Source: Talinum fruticosum
Taxonomy: Eukaryota > Streptophyta > Magnoliopsida > Caryophyllales > Talinaceae
NCBI GenBank assembly: GCA_021018815.1
Contig: JAITYX010000078.1
Location: 1,302,001-1,366,000 of the forward strand
Length of the DNA stretch: 64,000 nt
Direction: 5' to 3'
Position numbers and translations under genes: made by a program. Shown in pieces: positions 32,073 through 44,103 of this stretch. The notes below the pieces were generated by a model. That model was not told where the DNA came from. It searched no databases and saw only the letters and a list, made by a program, of their open reading frames with translations. Position 1 is the first letter of the stretch, and every line of letters starts with the position of its first letter.

Positions 32073-32353
32073 TCGTGAGAGCCGAGTGAGAAGAGAGCCC
32101 GAAAATTAACTTCCTCCCAAAAATACAAGAAAATATTTTCTCCTAACTAAGGGAAAATATTTTACTTCAGAAAATTATTTCCAAATTTTTATTTACCAAA
32201 CACTAGAAAATGGAATGTTAATTTTCCAATAAAATATTTTCCTTCCAAACAAACACTCCCTAAGTATCTACATCATCGTCCTCTTAAGAACATGTATTGA
32301 AGTGCATTGTTTTTTTATTAACTCTTTTTTTAAAAAAAATTATACTTAGGTAT

Positions 32354-32805
32354 AGGGATGTAAATGAGCTAGCTCGGGCTTGGTTCGGTTATATTTTAGC
32401 TCAGCTGGTACTCAACTCGAAACTTGTTGAACCTTTAAAATTTAACCTCGGGCTCGATCGGATGTCGCAAGCTTGGCTTGGGCTCACTTCGGTTTGGTTA
32501 TTTTTATTTGCTTAAAAGTTTCTAATTTTAAAGTTATAATCGAAGTTAAATTTTATATTTTATATTAAATTCAAAAATAAGTTTTGAATGAAATTCTAGT
32601 GATTTTAATGATAATGTTATACTCTCCGTATTAGTATTTTTAGAAAAAAATTATTCAAACCGAGTCAAACCGAGTAGAGTCAAATCGCGTCTTGTTGAGC
32701 TCAGGCTCGAGCCAACTTGGGCTTGGCTTAACTTGAGTATGAGCCGAACTTTGATCGAGCCAAGCCCGAGCGTTCAGCTAGCCGATTTAGTTTCATTACA
32801 TCCCT
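32354..32805. mobile_element. hAT-like MITE
   Basis: The ends AGGGATGTAAATGAGCTAGC and, reverse-complemented, AGGGATGTAATGAAACTAAA form imperfect terminal repeats, with an AGGTAT duplication on both sides (32348-32353 and 32806-32811). Subterminal GAGCTCGGGCTTGG / CAAGCCCGAGC motifs are inverted copies. No transposase is present in its 452 bp. A 6-bp match is shorter than the 8 bp usual for hAT, so the superfamily is tentative. Confidence 0.6.
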
Positions 32806-33071
32806 AGGTATATAGAATGATATAAGAGAGATTCAAATCCTAGTATCTGATAATGATTATAAAACATCTTTATTAGTTGAATGATTTGAAATTAACATAA
32901 TTTCATCATAAATTAAATTATTTGTCTTCTGAATGTATATTTCTTTTTAATAACCATCACATGATGATCCAGTAAAGTTTGACCGAGCTTATAATAAGGA
33001 AATACGGGCTTAAATCTCTCGAAAGACGTCATCTCTCTTATTTCTCAACTTTTCCATGTCTTAAGATCTCT

Positions 33072-33074
<3 letters not shown>

Positions 33075-33121
<47 letters not shown>
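33075..33121. repeat. (TA)n microsatellite
   Basis: A pure AT dinucleotide tract lies between the MITE and the LINE fragment. Confidence 0.95.
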
Positions 33122-33124
<3 letters not shown>

Positions 33125-33249
33125 TATAAATGTAGTGATATATTCATTCTCAAAAACCGTCTGGCAAAGAGGCCAGCTTTACAAGGATTCTCAGTAATCT
33201 GCCCTTTAGGCTACAAGCTATATTCATCCTCTATATCTATATATTTATC

Positions 33250-34430
33250 CTGTGTTTTCCATTTACAAGCAGATTTTTTCAGCACATTTTGAGAGTTTCT
33301 TGGATTTCCAAGCTATTGTTGTGATCCTTAATTTGATCTGATCTTTGAGCTCCTTCAGATTCTCAGGGTAAGGCTTTTGTAGGTTGTTGAACACCATATT
33401 ATTTCTTGTCCTCCATACGCAGAAAATCAAAGTGACCATTCCTGCCCAGCCCAAATGCTTGAGCCAAGAAGCAGCCTTCATATTTTTCAGGTTTTCCATG
33501 TATTTCCATATATCCACCCCCTTGATTTGAATCCCCAACCAATTAGCTAATTCTTCTCTGAGGAAGGTAGCCATGCTGCAGTCATAGAATAAGTGTTCTA
33601 GGGATTCCGGGTGATTTCTGCATACCCCACACATAGTGTCTGATATGTTCATCACCTTTGCTAACCTGCATCTCACTGAAAGTTTCCTTTTCATGAGGAG
33701 CCAAGATGTGAATGCGTGCCTTGGTGTATGACCATATCATCATGGCCCAGTTCACCGCATCTTGCAAGTTTAACCTCCAATTATAGCCTGCTTTCACAGC
33801 GTAGGTATCTTTTCCTCCAAAATCCCAACACCTTATTCTCCTATTACTGCTTCCCCATTTGAATGCATCTTTTGTTGTGCAGAGCTTCTTCCAATACCAA
33901 CATACATCCCCTTTGGGTGTGTAGGTCTACCAATCTTGGCCTTGGATATATCGTTCATTAACCCATTTCACCCACAAGATGTCTTTTTTATTTGCAACTG
34001 TCCAAACAATTTTAGCTGCACAAGCCTCATTCCAAACCTTTAAGTTCTTTATCCCCAACCCTCCATAAGCCTTAGGCATACACGTTTCAGCCGATGCTAC
34101 GTAGGGGAGCTTTTTGTAGTCCACAGTCCCACCCCAGAGGAAGTTCCTGCACCTTGCTGTCACTAGGGTAATTACTTCTTGTGGTCGGATGAATATTGCT
34201 GCCCAAAAATTAAACAACCCCAACAAAACTGAGTTTATTAAGGTTGCTCTGCGTGTATAGGATAAATGCCTTGCTTTCCACACCTGCAACCTTGCTGTGA
34301 TTTTGTCCACAAGTAAACTGCAATCTGCTTTAATCAATCTCCCTACTGTGATTGGAACTCCCAGGTATTTGACTGGAAGTTGACCCTCTGTGAAGCCAGT
34401 TCAGTGAAGTAGTTGCTTGTTCACATCAGT
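33250..34430 (-). pseudogene. 5'-truncated LINE (L1-type) ORF2 C-terminus
   Basis: The minus strand, from about 34400, reads EGQLPVKYLGVPI and then MIKADCSLLVDKITARLQVW with FLWGG and AYGGLGIKNLKVWNEACAAK (34337-33927). This is the region after the reverse transcriptase palm in plant LINEs. After frame changes it continues YAVKAGYNWRLNLQDAVNWA (about 33800). A further shift near 33694 leads to CRLAKVMNISDTMCGVCRNH and SLEHLFYDCSMATFL, the zinc-binding (zf-RVT) domain with C-x2-C and H-x4-C, and ends at 33263. Endonuclease and catalytic RT domains are absent, as in typical 5'-truncated insertions. Only a short 3' tail follows and no clear poly-A was seen. Confidence 0.85.
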
Positions 34431-35130
34431 GTCTTGTGCTTGTTCACTAGCTAGTACAGGTATTATATATATTACAGTATAATGAAAGATGAGAAATAAA
34501 ACCTGAATGTAATTTATTCATAATTTCAATCTTGACTATTATGTTAAAAATCTTGATTAGCATAATTAATTAGCAAGCCATTGACTTGTATGCCCCAGCT
34601 AGAAAGCAAAAAGATTCTTAAAATAAAGCGAAGGAACCAATGACAGAGGAGAAAGCGGCGTAGCGTTTATTGAATAAAAACGAGAGAGCCACAAACTTAT
34701 TCTATCATATTTTAACCCAAAAAAAAATCAATGGTCAAATTGGAGAAATTAGTGATGAAGGTTCACATTATCTTACTATTCTACTGCTACTGAGGTGTAC
34801 GCCAAAAGGGGGAAGAACTTGTACTTCATCCAGAAGAAAATTGAGTAGTTAGTAAGTCAAATCCGTTTTAACTTTTTAAGACATCAAATGAAATGTCTCA
34901 ACTAATATCATACTTTTTATGCCCAAAAAATATTGATTAAAGTTGTAACTTTCTCTAATTTTTATAAGAAATAAAATACAAATTTTAATTTTCAAAATCA
35001 TATTTATTGGAAAAGCTTTTATCTTAAATATTTATGACCCAAAAATGAATTAGACTCGACAAAGTCGAAATACCTTTAGTTAAACCAAAAAAAAAAAAAT
35101 TATTATACTTCCTTTATTCTACTATATATT
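34431..35130. other. AT-rich intergenic stretch
   Basis: No coding, RNA or transposon signature was recognised. The only open frames are short and of background composition. Confidence 0.5.
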
Positions 35131-35400
35131 ATTTAATTTTTATATTAAGATTAAATAATTTTTCAGACTTATTTACGAATTTAGGTTAAATCGTGTTTTT
35201 AATTTAATAAATTTATAAATTTAGTTTTTTCATTTTTATTTTAGGTTTTTAGGCTAGTAGGTCCATAAAATAGTTTTAATATTTTGATATTTTAATTATT
35301 TATTTTCGTATTTATTTAGTGTATTTTATTATTTGTTTAACTTTTTGTTTAAGATTATGGTTTTATTTTATTATTTTAAATTTTGTTTAATTTTTCTGAA
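35131..35400. repeat. Dispersed AT-rich repeat, copy 1
   Basis: It shares long runs with 38120-38425 and, more weakly, 37640-37965. These include TTTTTAATTTAATAAATTTA, a TTTTAGGTTTTTAGGCTA phrase, TTTAGTG(T/C)ATTTTATTATTTG and TTTAATTTTTCTGAAAA. Copies 1 and 3 each run straight into a (TTA)n tract. Confidence 0.75.
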
Positions 35401-35402
35401 AA

Positions 35403-35423
35403 ATTATTATTATTATTATTATA

Positions 35424-35496
<73 letters not shown>
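35403..35496. repeat. (TTA)n microsatellite 1
   Basis: About 30 TTA/ATT units run with one interruption and end directly at a Helitron-type terminus. Confidence 0.95.
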
Positions 35497-35497
<1 letters not shown>

Positions 35498-35525
35498 TAG
35501 TGCTGGACCCGTGCTATGCATGGAG
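35497..35525 (-). mobile_element. Helitron-type 3' terminus
   Basis: On the minus strand the sequence reads CCATGCATAGCACGG, able to form a short hairpin. After about eight bases it ends CTAG, followed by T. Hairpin plus CTAG with A/T flanks is the established 3' end of plant Helitrons. No matching 5' TC end or Rep/helicase gene was identified. The element would extend rightward, and its AT-rich body (35530-36900) shows no gene. Confidence 0.45.
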
Positions 35526-36912
35526 TAATGTTGTGCAATGCATAACTTAAGAAATTATTGAATTACGGAGCGATGTTGTACTTGTGAGTTTCTTTTTCTT
35601 GATTATTTGATTTTATTGAATGGTTTCACTTTCAACAACATTATTTTACATGTTATCCCCTCATAGCGAAAATACTTTCGTGACTCATCAAAATTATCGG
35701 AACCCAAGCACATAAAAATCATTAGAGTCTAACACACATTTATCTTCCAATTATTCTAAATTTCAAAAGAATAAATAAATAATCTAAAATAATAAATAAA
35801 AAGAATGTTAAAAAATATCATCAAAATTTTAAGATTACACTTGCGATTTAGAATATTAAGAAGTTAGGTCCCTCTAAGAGTCAAACAATTTAAATAATCC
35901 TAACTCGTACGAGTTATAGAAAAAGTGTGACAATATGTTTGGATATCAAAAGGTAAATATTAGTAGGAAAATGAATAATATATAATTAGTAGATATTGAG
36001 TTAGATGACCTATAGAAGACAATAAATATCATTATGTTACAAATTAATATTACAACACAAACTACATCAAATCAATAAAAGAATATCAAACTTATAACTC
36101 ATAACTCTCTACAAAGTCAATACTAATTTAACTTAATTGATGCCTAGATAAATATTTATATGCAACCAACTTCCTAAAACATCATTGACTTAAATATTAC
36201 ACGAACTCTTAAAAAGTATACATATACCCATAAGGGGATCTCATTTTTTAAATTATAAGGTGAATATAAAAAGTATCCATTCTTACCTACTTCTACGCAC
36301 AAAGATAATTAAACATATAATAATTACTTATATTGAGATTAATAGTGAAAAATATTATAATGATATAAGTGATCTAAATATATTTAACTATAATAGGTAA
36401 TTTGTATCATAGTAAAGGGCATGATAGGTCAATGCGGGCGTAGGGTAATAAAATAATCTGTGTTTCATACTTATATTGAAAATTGATCGCGATTTTAGTA
36501 GTGAATCAATGGAGCAAAAATATTGATACAATTGAGATTTTATAAATACATGTTTTACTCGATTAACAACCAATTGCTTCCCTCGAGACACAACTCTTTC
36601 TCTCAATTAATTAACATAATAAGAGTAACATGAAGTTTTATTTTAAGATGGCGGGGAGGTTTGATGGCAAATACTCATCTTTCAATAATTTAGAAAACTT
36701 ACAATAGTAAAAGATATGATTTAAATATTTTTTTCAATAATAAGTCACGAGATAGACATGTTAGGACACTAAAATAAACTGTATTTGTAACAAAAAATAT
36801 GATATGTATGTTGTGCAAAAATTTTGAGACAAATGAATTTATTCGAAGTCCTATGGACTTAATAGAAGTTGGCATATTAAGTTTGCAATCATTTAAACAT
36901 AACACAAGTTAT

Positions 36913-37130
36913 GAACTTAAAGTTCACAAATTACGAACCGAAGCAATATAATTCCTAACTTTTTATTCATTACGTTTTATTTTACAACATATTTGAATCA
37001 TAACTTTCTATCTTGTAGGACGAACTTAAAGTTCACAAATTACAAACTGAAGCAATATAATTCCTAACTTTTTATTCATTACGTTTTATTCCACAGACAT
37101 ATTTGAATCATAACTTTCTATCTTGTAGGC
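36913..37130. repeat. Tandem duplication, 109 bp x 2
   Basis: GAACTTAAAGTTCACAAATT...TTTCTATCTTGTAGG is repeated head to tail (36913-37021 and 37022-37130) with only a few differences, so the duplication is recent compared with most repeats here. Confidence 0.9.
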
Positions 37131-37639
37131 ATTTTTAATTACTAATATCAAGTATATATGTAGTTGTTATATTTTTATTATATTAATTTATGATTTCTTA
37201 AAGTTTATTACATCATTCCGTATATAGGATGAATATAATAACCAAATTACTTCTTCGAGATAGTTAAATATTTAAATATTATTTTTATAACATGTTCTGT
37301 TGATTTTAATTTTAAAAATTCTTATAATAAATATATTTTGAACTAATACAATTTTATGGCACCTAGACAAAAGCACCATCAATAATGAAAAATTAATAAT
37401 GTTAGACAAAATTATTATATTTCACACCCAAAATAATATTGCATATCAATATACATAAAAATAAATGAGCTAATATACAATCCAAACTCTAAATAAATAA
37501 ATACCAACTATATATTAATTTTATTTTATGTCTTAATATATTTCAATTTTCAGATTACTTTTCTGTTCGTTTTTGTTATTTTTTAGTCAATTTGTTAGAA
37601 GTTAGAATAAAATTAGTCTTCTTTGGTTAATTTTATTTT

Positions 37640-38425
37640 TATATTATTATAGCTTTAGTTAGAGTTTTAATATGTTAGTATTAATTTTCTTAGTTTTTAT
37701 AGCTGATTTGATAATTTTTTAGATTTTTTTCTAATTTAGGTTAAAGAAGGTCTTTAATTTAATAAATTTATAAGTTTAGTTTTTTCATTTTGATTTTAGG
37801 TGTTTAGGATATATTTAGGTCCAAAAATAATTTTAATATTCTGGTAATTTAATTATTTATTTTTTCATTTATTTAGTGCAGTTTATTATTTGTTTTACTT
37901 TCTGTTTAAATTATATTTTTATTTTATTATTTTTAATTCTCTTTAATTTTTCTGAAAAATTATAAAAAAATATTTGTGGGTTTTAGGTTACTTTTATATT
38001 TTTTCAGATTTTTGATTTAATTTATAATATAATTTTTTATATTTGTTATTTATTAATGTTCTATTTAGTTTTGTTTTTATTTTCTGTTTTATATTTTTAT
38101 GAATTAATGGATGATTAATTATTATTTAATTTTTATATTAAGATTATATAATTTTATAATATATAACTGATTTGATAATTTTTCAGACTTATTTACTAAT
38201 TTAGATTAAAGCATATTTTTAATTTAATAAATTTATAAATTTAGTTTTTTTATTTTTATTTTAGGTTTTTAGGCTATTAGGTCCAAAAATTGTTCTAATA
38301 TTTTGGTAATTTAATTATTTATTTTTGTATTATTTAGTGCATTTTATTATTTGTTTAATTTTTTGTTTAAGATTATGTTTTTATTTTGATTATTTTTAAT
38401 TTTATTTAATTTTTCTGAAAATTAT
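37640..38425. repeat. Dispersed AT-rich repeat, copies 2 and 3
   Basis: Two diverged direct copies lie about 465 bp apart, aligned on the phrase ATAGCTGATTTGATAATTTT / ATAACTGATTTGATAATTTT. Copy 3 is the closer match to 35131-35400. No ORF is associated. Confidence 0.65.
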
Positions 38426-38429
38426 ATAT

Positions 38430-38431
<2 letters not shown>

Positions 38432-38504
<73 letters not shown>
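38432..38504. repeat. (TTA)n microsatellite 2
   Basis: It follows repeat copy 3 in the same relative position as microsatellite 1 follows copy 1. Confidence 0.95.
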
Positions 38505-38505
38505 T

Positions 38506-40090
38506 TGGCTTGGAGTAAAAAGAGTCCATATGTGAGTGAAAACCCTTTTTTTCAATGATAAATTATTATTTTTTATTCGACAAAACTCTTAAATTCACTC
38601 TCAGACCGCCATGTCATCTTTTTAAAAAGATTGGCATTATTTAGTGTATAAATACTTTTGACGAAATTTAAAAAGTTAGACTACTTTATTTGGATAAATT
38701 AGAGTTTTAAATCGCTAGACAATTAATATGGCTAGAAAACTCAAATTCCTGTCAAAAAACATAGATGATAAGGATAAAATGGAAATATTTTTTTGTGATA
38801 AGGATGAGTTAAAACTATAGATGTAACTTTATAAGACAGTATTACGATAAGGTTGTCTTACGATGAAGTAGTAAACTGTACAATATATCTTATTAAATTT
38901 CTATAAAGATCATCTTACGTTGAATTTATCTCATACTATAAAAATTTGAAGTTTGAACTCTCATATCGTCTAATCTCTCATATCTTATTAGATTGAACAA
39001 GGAGGATGCTCTCATCTGAGTCATCCCTTGACTTATAAGCATTAAATACCACTAAATCCTATTCATATTTATTGTCAAAAATATTCATTTTTATAGTCCT
39101 ATTATATTATTAGTGGTTTTTTTTTCAAAGACATATTAATATAATTTCATTGGTTGAATTATTTCTACAATACAAATTATATTTAATAGTTATTTTTTAT
39201 TTACATTCCCGAAAGGGAAATTGACTGCCACCATGGAAGGGAAGGATTATAGATAAAGCTCTCAATACGCAGTAGAATTGTGCATCAAGAAGTCTAGATC
39301 TGCAATAATATTAAGCCAACGATATCATTTCATGAGGGTTGGAATTTATTAATTTATTATGTAAGGACAAGGAGGGATATCTTTCTTTTAATAGATAGGC
39401 AAACAATTAAATGGTCACTAAGCAACAGTTCGTTATTTACACCAAAAAAATTTAAAAAGCAACAGCTCCTTATATACTCAAACATTTAATAATCTGCACC
39501 AAAAAAATTTAATAGATATAGTTGGAATTTATTAATTACTAATTATCATATATTTTTTTCCTTTTAATAATCAAACATTTATCAACAGGTGAAGGACAAC
39601 TAGTAGATCCCTTTTTACTACTACTTAATTAAGAAATATATTTCTTTACTAAAAGTATACTGACTCATTTTTGTAAAAAAAAAATATTAACTCATTATAA
39701 CTGGTTGTTTTTAGTTTTTTTTTTAATCAAAACACTTTATTTTTCTAGTGATTTTTTTGTCTAATTGTGCACATTATGTTAGTAAAAATTGTACATTTTT
39801 ATTAGTATTTAATAAGAATAATAATAATAATAATAATGTGGCGCAAGTGTTGTTTACTTATTATACCACGGGCTCGGGTTTATAGACTCAAATTATTATG
39901 TATAGTATTTTGTTTTGATTTTATAAAAATCGCCCCTATTTCTATGGTCCCCATTTCCAAAATATATTAGATTCTCTCTCCCAAATTATGCATGTCACTT
40001 GGTTCCCTATACCTAAGCCCATGGCACAAGTATTTAGTGTTGTTAACTCTTTAAAAAAAAATTCTTTTTCTTTTTTTTTTTTTACAACTT
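38506..40090. other. AT-rich intergenic stretch
   Basis: Nothing coding is recognised. A short (AAT)n tract lies at about 39811-39836. Confidence 0.5.
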
Positions 40091-40099
40091 ACCCGTGCT

Positions 40100-40935
40100 C
40101 GAATATATGAATAGACCCGACAATCAAGTCATTCGGTTCATGTTCAATTTGGGTTAAGTTCGGTTCGGGTCAACTTCAGGTCAATCTCATCCGGGTCGGA
40201 TTCGGGTTCGGTAGGGATTAATTTCGGATTGGATCAACTTCGGGTTGATCTCGTTCGAGTCGGGGTCGATTCGACTTGAGTTAATTTCAGATCGGGTCAA
40301 TTTCGAATTAAGTTAATTTGGATCCGTTTCGGTTCGAGTTGGCTCATTGTCGGTTCGGGTAGGCTCCCAACATGGTTTCGAGTTAACTTTAGATCGGATC
40401 GAAATTGAGTCGGGTCACTTAGTGTTGCACCAAAATTCATGTTCGCAAGTGGCACCACCGCACCAGCTCCACCCGGTCTACGCATGCAAACTAACAAGTG
40501 ATTATTAGAACCATATAGAATAGGTCACGAAACCAACACAATACTACCTGCTCCACCACCATCCTTTGGTATAGATCTACTTAAATAGGATTTGGGGAGA
40601 TAACCAAATTGTACCAATACAAGCACAAAATTCCATTTCGAGTCAAACTCATATTCGGGCTGGTTCCGATTCGGGTCACTTTTATTCGGGTTGAATTGGT
40701 TCGGGTCCGATTTAGTTCGGATCATTTCGGGTTCGGTCTTAATCGAGGCAATTATATTTCGGGTCGAGTTCAGGTCATTTCGATTCAGGTCTAAATCGAA
40801 TTTCTTAGATTTCGATCGGTTTAGTTTCGAGTCGATTCACTTTCAAGTTTTGGGTCAAAAATTTGTTGAACTATTTCGGTTGTCGATTGGGTTTCGGGAC
40901 ATTCGCCTCGACTCGTTCGATTCGGGTTAGTTTTT
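40100..40935. repeat. Degenerate TCGGGT/TTCGG-rich tract
   Basis: Short motifs such as TTCGGGTC, TTCGGATC and TCGGGTTGA recur dozens of times in two blocks (about 40120-40430 and 40645-40935). A non-repetitive segment carrying GTGGCACCACCGCACCAGCT separates them. The motif arrays resemble the subterminal regions of non-autonomous hAT-like elements, but no terminal inverted repeat was found. ORFs here (for example 40525-40725 minus) are motif artefacts. Confidence 0.5.
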
Positions 40936-41331
40936 TCAAGTTTATGTATGAATCACATGTCAATAAAAACCATAATAATTGCAAGGTACAAAACATATAA
41001 GGTAACTACCCTATAACAAAGTTCTTGCTTATAAATATCGCTAAACTTTTCTAAATATTTAAAAATATCACTAAACTTTTGTTTTTAGTAAACAAAATCT
41101 CTAAATTTTACTAAATATTTAAAAATGTCATTAAGACATTAACATTTTTAAATATTTTAAAAAAATTTATTTGTGTATTTTATTTTTTAACTGGAAAAAA
41201 ATTAAGTGATATTTCAAAATATTTAAAACAATATATTGTGAAAGTTCAAAAGGAGAAGTAAATCACTTTAGAGGGGGTGAATAGAATGTTGAAGGATTTT
41301 TGAAGAACTTGAAGTTTAGAAGAACTGACTG

Positions 41332-42939
41332 TGAAGGTTTGCTCTCGGAGAAGCTAAGTCACCCTAGAGGAGGGGTGAATAGGGTGATGAGGAAATTCGC
41401 TCGAGTTAAACACTAGATATGACTCGAGGAGAATGTAAGTCAAGAATGAACTCGGAAAAACACCGACTCAAAGTTAAGAGGAAGATGAAGATACAGATTG
41501 GACAGAACTTTAAATGCATGCGAGTCTAGATTAGACTCGAAAAGTATCAACTCGAAATTACGTGGAAACCCTCCCGGGGCAGAAAACCATGGACCGTGCT
41601 AATCTAAGCACGAAGTCAAATCCACTATTTTGAATCCACAAAATACACTAGAATGACTCAACCAAAGTTGCTCCCTTAGACAACTCCTTACAAGTTTTTC
41701 CTAGACTCAGAAATTCCCCTTATTTGATTTAGTACTTCCTAACCGAGATAACCTTTACGAGTTAGGGACAAGCGAGCTGAGTTAACCCTTACAGCTCGAG
41801 TCAAGGGACCTTACTCAAAAAGTAAGAATAAGTGTTTGTAACAAATTACAAGACCTTACAACTCGAGAGAATATTAAATACAGAGTTGGAGTTGTAAGTA
41901 GAAGATTGAGTATGAATACAAAGACTTTTGCTCAAGAATGTGTATTGACAATTGGTTTAGCAATCTTCAAGTCTTGAAAGTTGGCTTCTATTTATAGATT
42001 ACCAAGCAGATTAGCCGTTGTGACCATCTTCCGACTGGAAGTCCTTTGTGACCGTTGTAATGGATTTTCCGAGTCACTCAAAAATATATGTTGAGATGTG
42101 AACGTTGGGCGACGACTCTTGACTCATTTGGAAGTCCCAATTCACTGGTGGTGTCTTGAAAAGTAAGGTGGAAACCACCGTTAAGCTTAGCGTTGCAGAT
42201 TTCTAGTTTTGGAAACAGACAACCCTAACACGATTGTCCGGACCTCGGTCGGAAGTGGAAAAAGCCTTGTCTCGCTGGTGATTTGACGTTTTGAAGCCGG
42301 TTACTTTTGTAATTCAAAAATAGGATAGCCTCATTTGAATAACCTACAAAAGTAAATCAATTTGGTTCTCAAAGTATAAAATACTTTGGTCCAAGATTAG
42401 ACACGAGATAATAAATTAATTAAGATAATTAAGTGCATAATTATCTCGAGTCGGAAAAGGAATGGAATTTTCGAGTGTAATATCCATTAGACTCAAAATC
42501 CATCCGAGTCGATCTAAAAGAGAATCAAGTCAAATAAAGAATATCATAGTAGACAGACTTGATTTAGACAAAACAAAGTTCAAACAAAATATGTTGACTT
42601 AGAAGAATGAATTAACATGGTAATTCTTGGAACACGAAGTCGGATATGAGTTTATGCACGTTATAGTAAATGTTTGAACATGCGATATATTTTGAGTGAT
42701 GTCCGAGTGACTCGAACGAGTGTGTAGAATGGCATGTAAGAGTATGCTTTCGAGTCGAGTCGAAGCGGATGAAAACGAATGCAATAGATTATGTAACACT
42801 CGGAAAAGATGCTATATCACTCGGAAAAGTTTCTAAGGCACATAGAATGACTTGTAATCAAAACCTTATGAGAGCTGAAGTCTTATAGATGATTCTTTGA
42901 TGGAACTCAGAATGATGTATATGTAAAGTCCGAGTCTTC
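41332..42939 (-). mobile_element. Solo LTR of the Copia I family
   Basis: TGAAGGTTTGCTCTCGGAGA ... GTCCGAGTCTTC is collinear with the Copia I LTRs, including the minus-strand TATA box at about 41988-41997. It interrupts the Copia II LTR, which resumes at GCTCAAACAAGAATT. The flanks GACTG and GATCG match imperfectly, so the target duplication is uncertain. No internal sequence remains, consistent with LTR-LTR recombination. Confidence 0.75.
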
Positions 42940-44103
42940 GATCGCTCAAACAAGAATTTAGTCTAGAATGACTCTGAAAAGGACATGGAAAGATAGACAA
43001 GTAGTTTTACGAGGAAACACTCCCGGGGTAGAAAACCTCGAGACAGTGTTAATCCAAGCACCAAATTAAATTCACTAATTGAATCTTCAATTACGATGAA
43101 TATGACTACCATAATTTTTTTCCCTTAGACAAATCTATTAGAATGCATCCCGGACCCAAAAATTCCCTTATCTAACCTAATACTTCCAAGTTGAAGTTCC
43201 TTTATCAACTTGATACAATTGACTTGAAGTTATGTTATCCATTCAATCAAGGGAAACGAGAAAAGTGTTTGAAGAATAAAGAGTAATTACAAGATTTTTC
43301 TCGAGTCGAGTTACAACCCGAAAGAGTAAGATTACAAAGAAAGAGATGTAAGCTAGATGTGCATGATCAAATTAGCTCTTTTTCTACAACGTGAGAATCT
43401 TAAGTTAAGACTTCTTTAAATAGTCTATCTTGAGAGAAAATCTTTAAGTCTTCAACTAGAAGAACTAGTTAGCTAGCCATTGCAACGAATAGTCCGAGGA
43501 CTCAATTTTTAGACCATCCGGAAATAACCGTTATGCCTAGGTCCTAACTTCCAAAAGTGTTCTACCAACTACAAAAAGCTGATAATTCAAGTAAAAAACT
43601 AGTTAGACTCAAAAATAAAATATTGTCCAAAATGGCAACAAACATGTTTATCGGCCAAGTCCGAGTTGTTCAGGATTTTCCGGCTTTTCACGTATGCAGA
43701 TCTTCAATGGTTATGAAACCTTTGTTTTTTCTTTTCTTTGTGATAAATCAGCTTTAGAAAACTTGCAAAAATAAATCAGAGAATGGTTCTCTAAGTATAA
43801 GAATACTTTAGTTCATAATTAGATTAGGATTAGTCTAAATAAAGCATATAAAAACCAATTATCTTTAATCCATTAATCTGAAAATTTTCAAATCTAATAT
43901 TCAATATATTTAAGTTCCAGATATGTCCAAACTCATGAATAAGAAGTTCAACCTTAATGGGTACATGAGTTATTTAGACATTATTCAATTTTACCAAGTT
44001 AAATAATTACAACATGATAAAGTCGACTTAAATAGAATTATAACAATTAATTCATGTTCATTTCATGAAGATTGGCATATTCAAAGTAACATATATTCAA
44101 TAT

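Larger units (their letters stand above)
26842..32260 (-). mobile_element. PIF/Harbinger transposon, two-gene, decayed
   Basis: Termini read GGGTGTGTTTGGTTGGGGGA on the left and, reverse-complemented, GGGAGTGTTTGTTTGGAAGG on the right. Both continue into AAAATATTTT, and TAA duplications flank them (26839-26841 and 32261-32263), the typical PIF/Harbinger 3-bp target. Inside, on the minus strand, are a HARBI1-like transposase (29228-30510) and a MYB/SANT-like protein gene (27973-29137), the standard pair of this superfamily. Both have frameshifts or stops. Telomere-like repeats and an LTR fragment lie at its left side. The region 30530-31900 is 5' flank without a recognisable gene. Confidence 0.85.
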
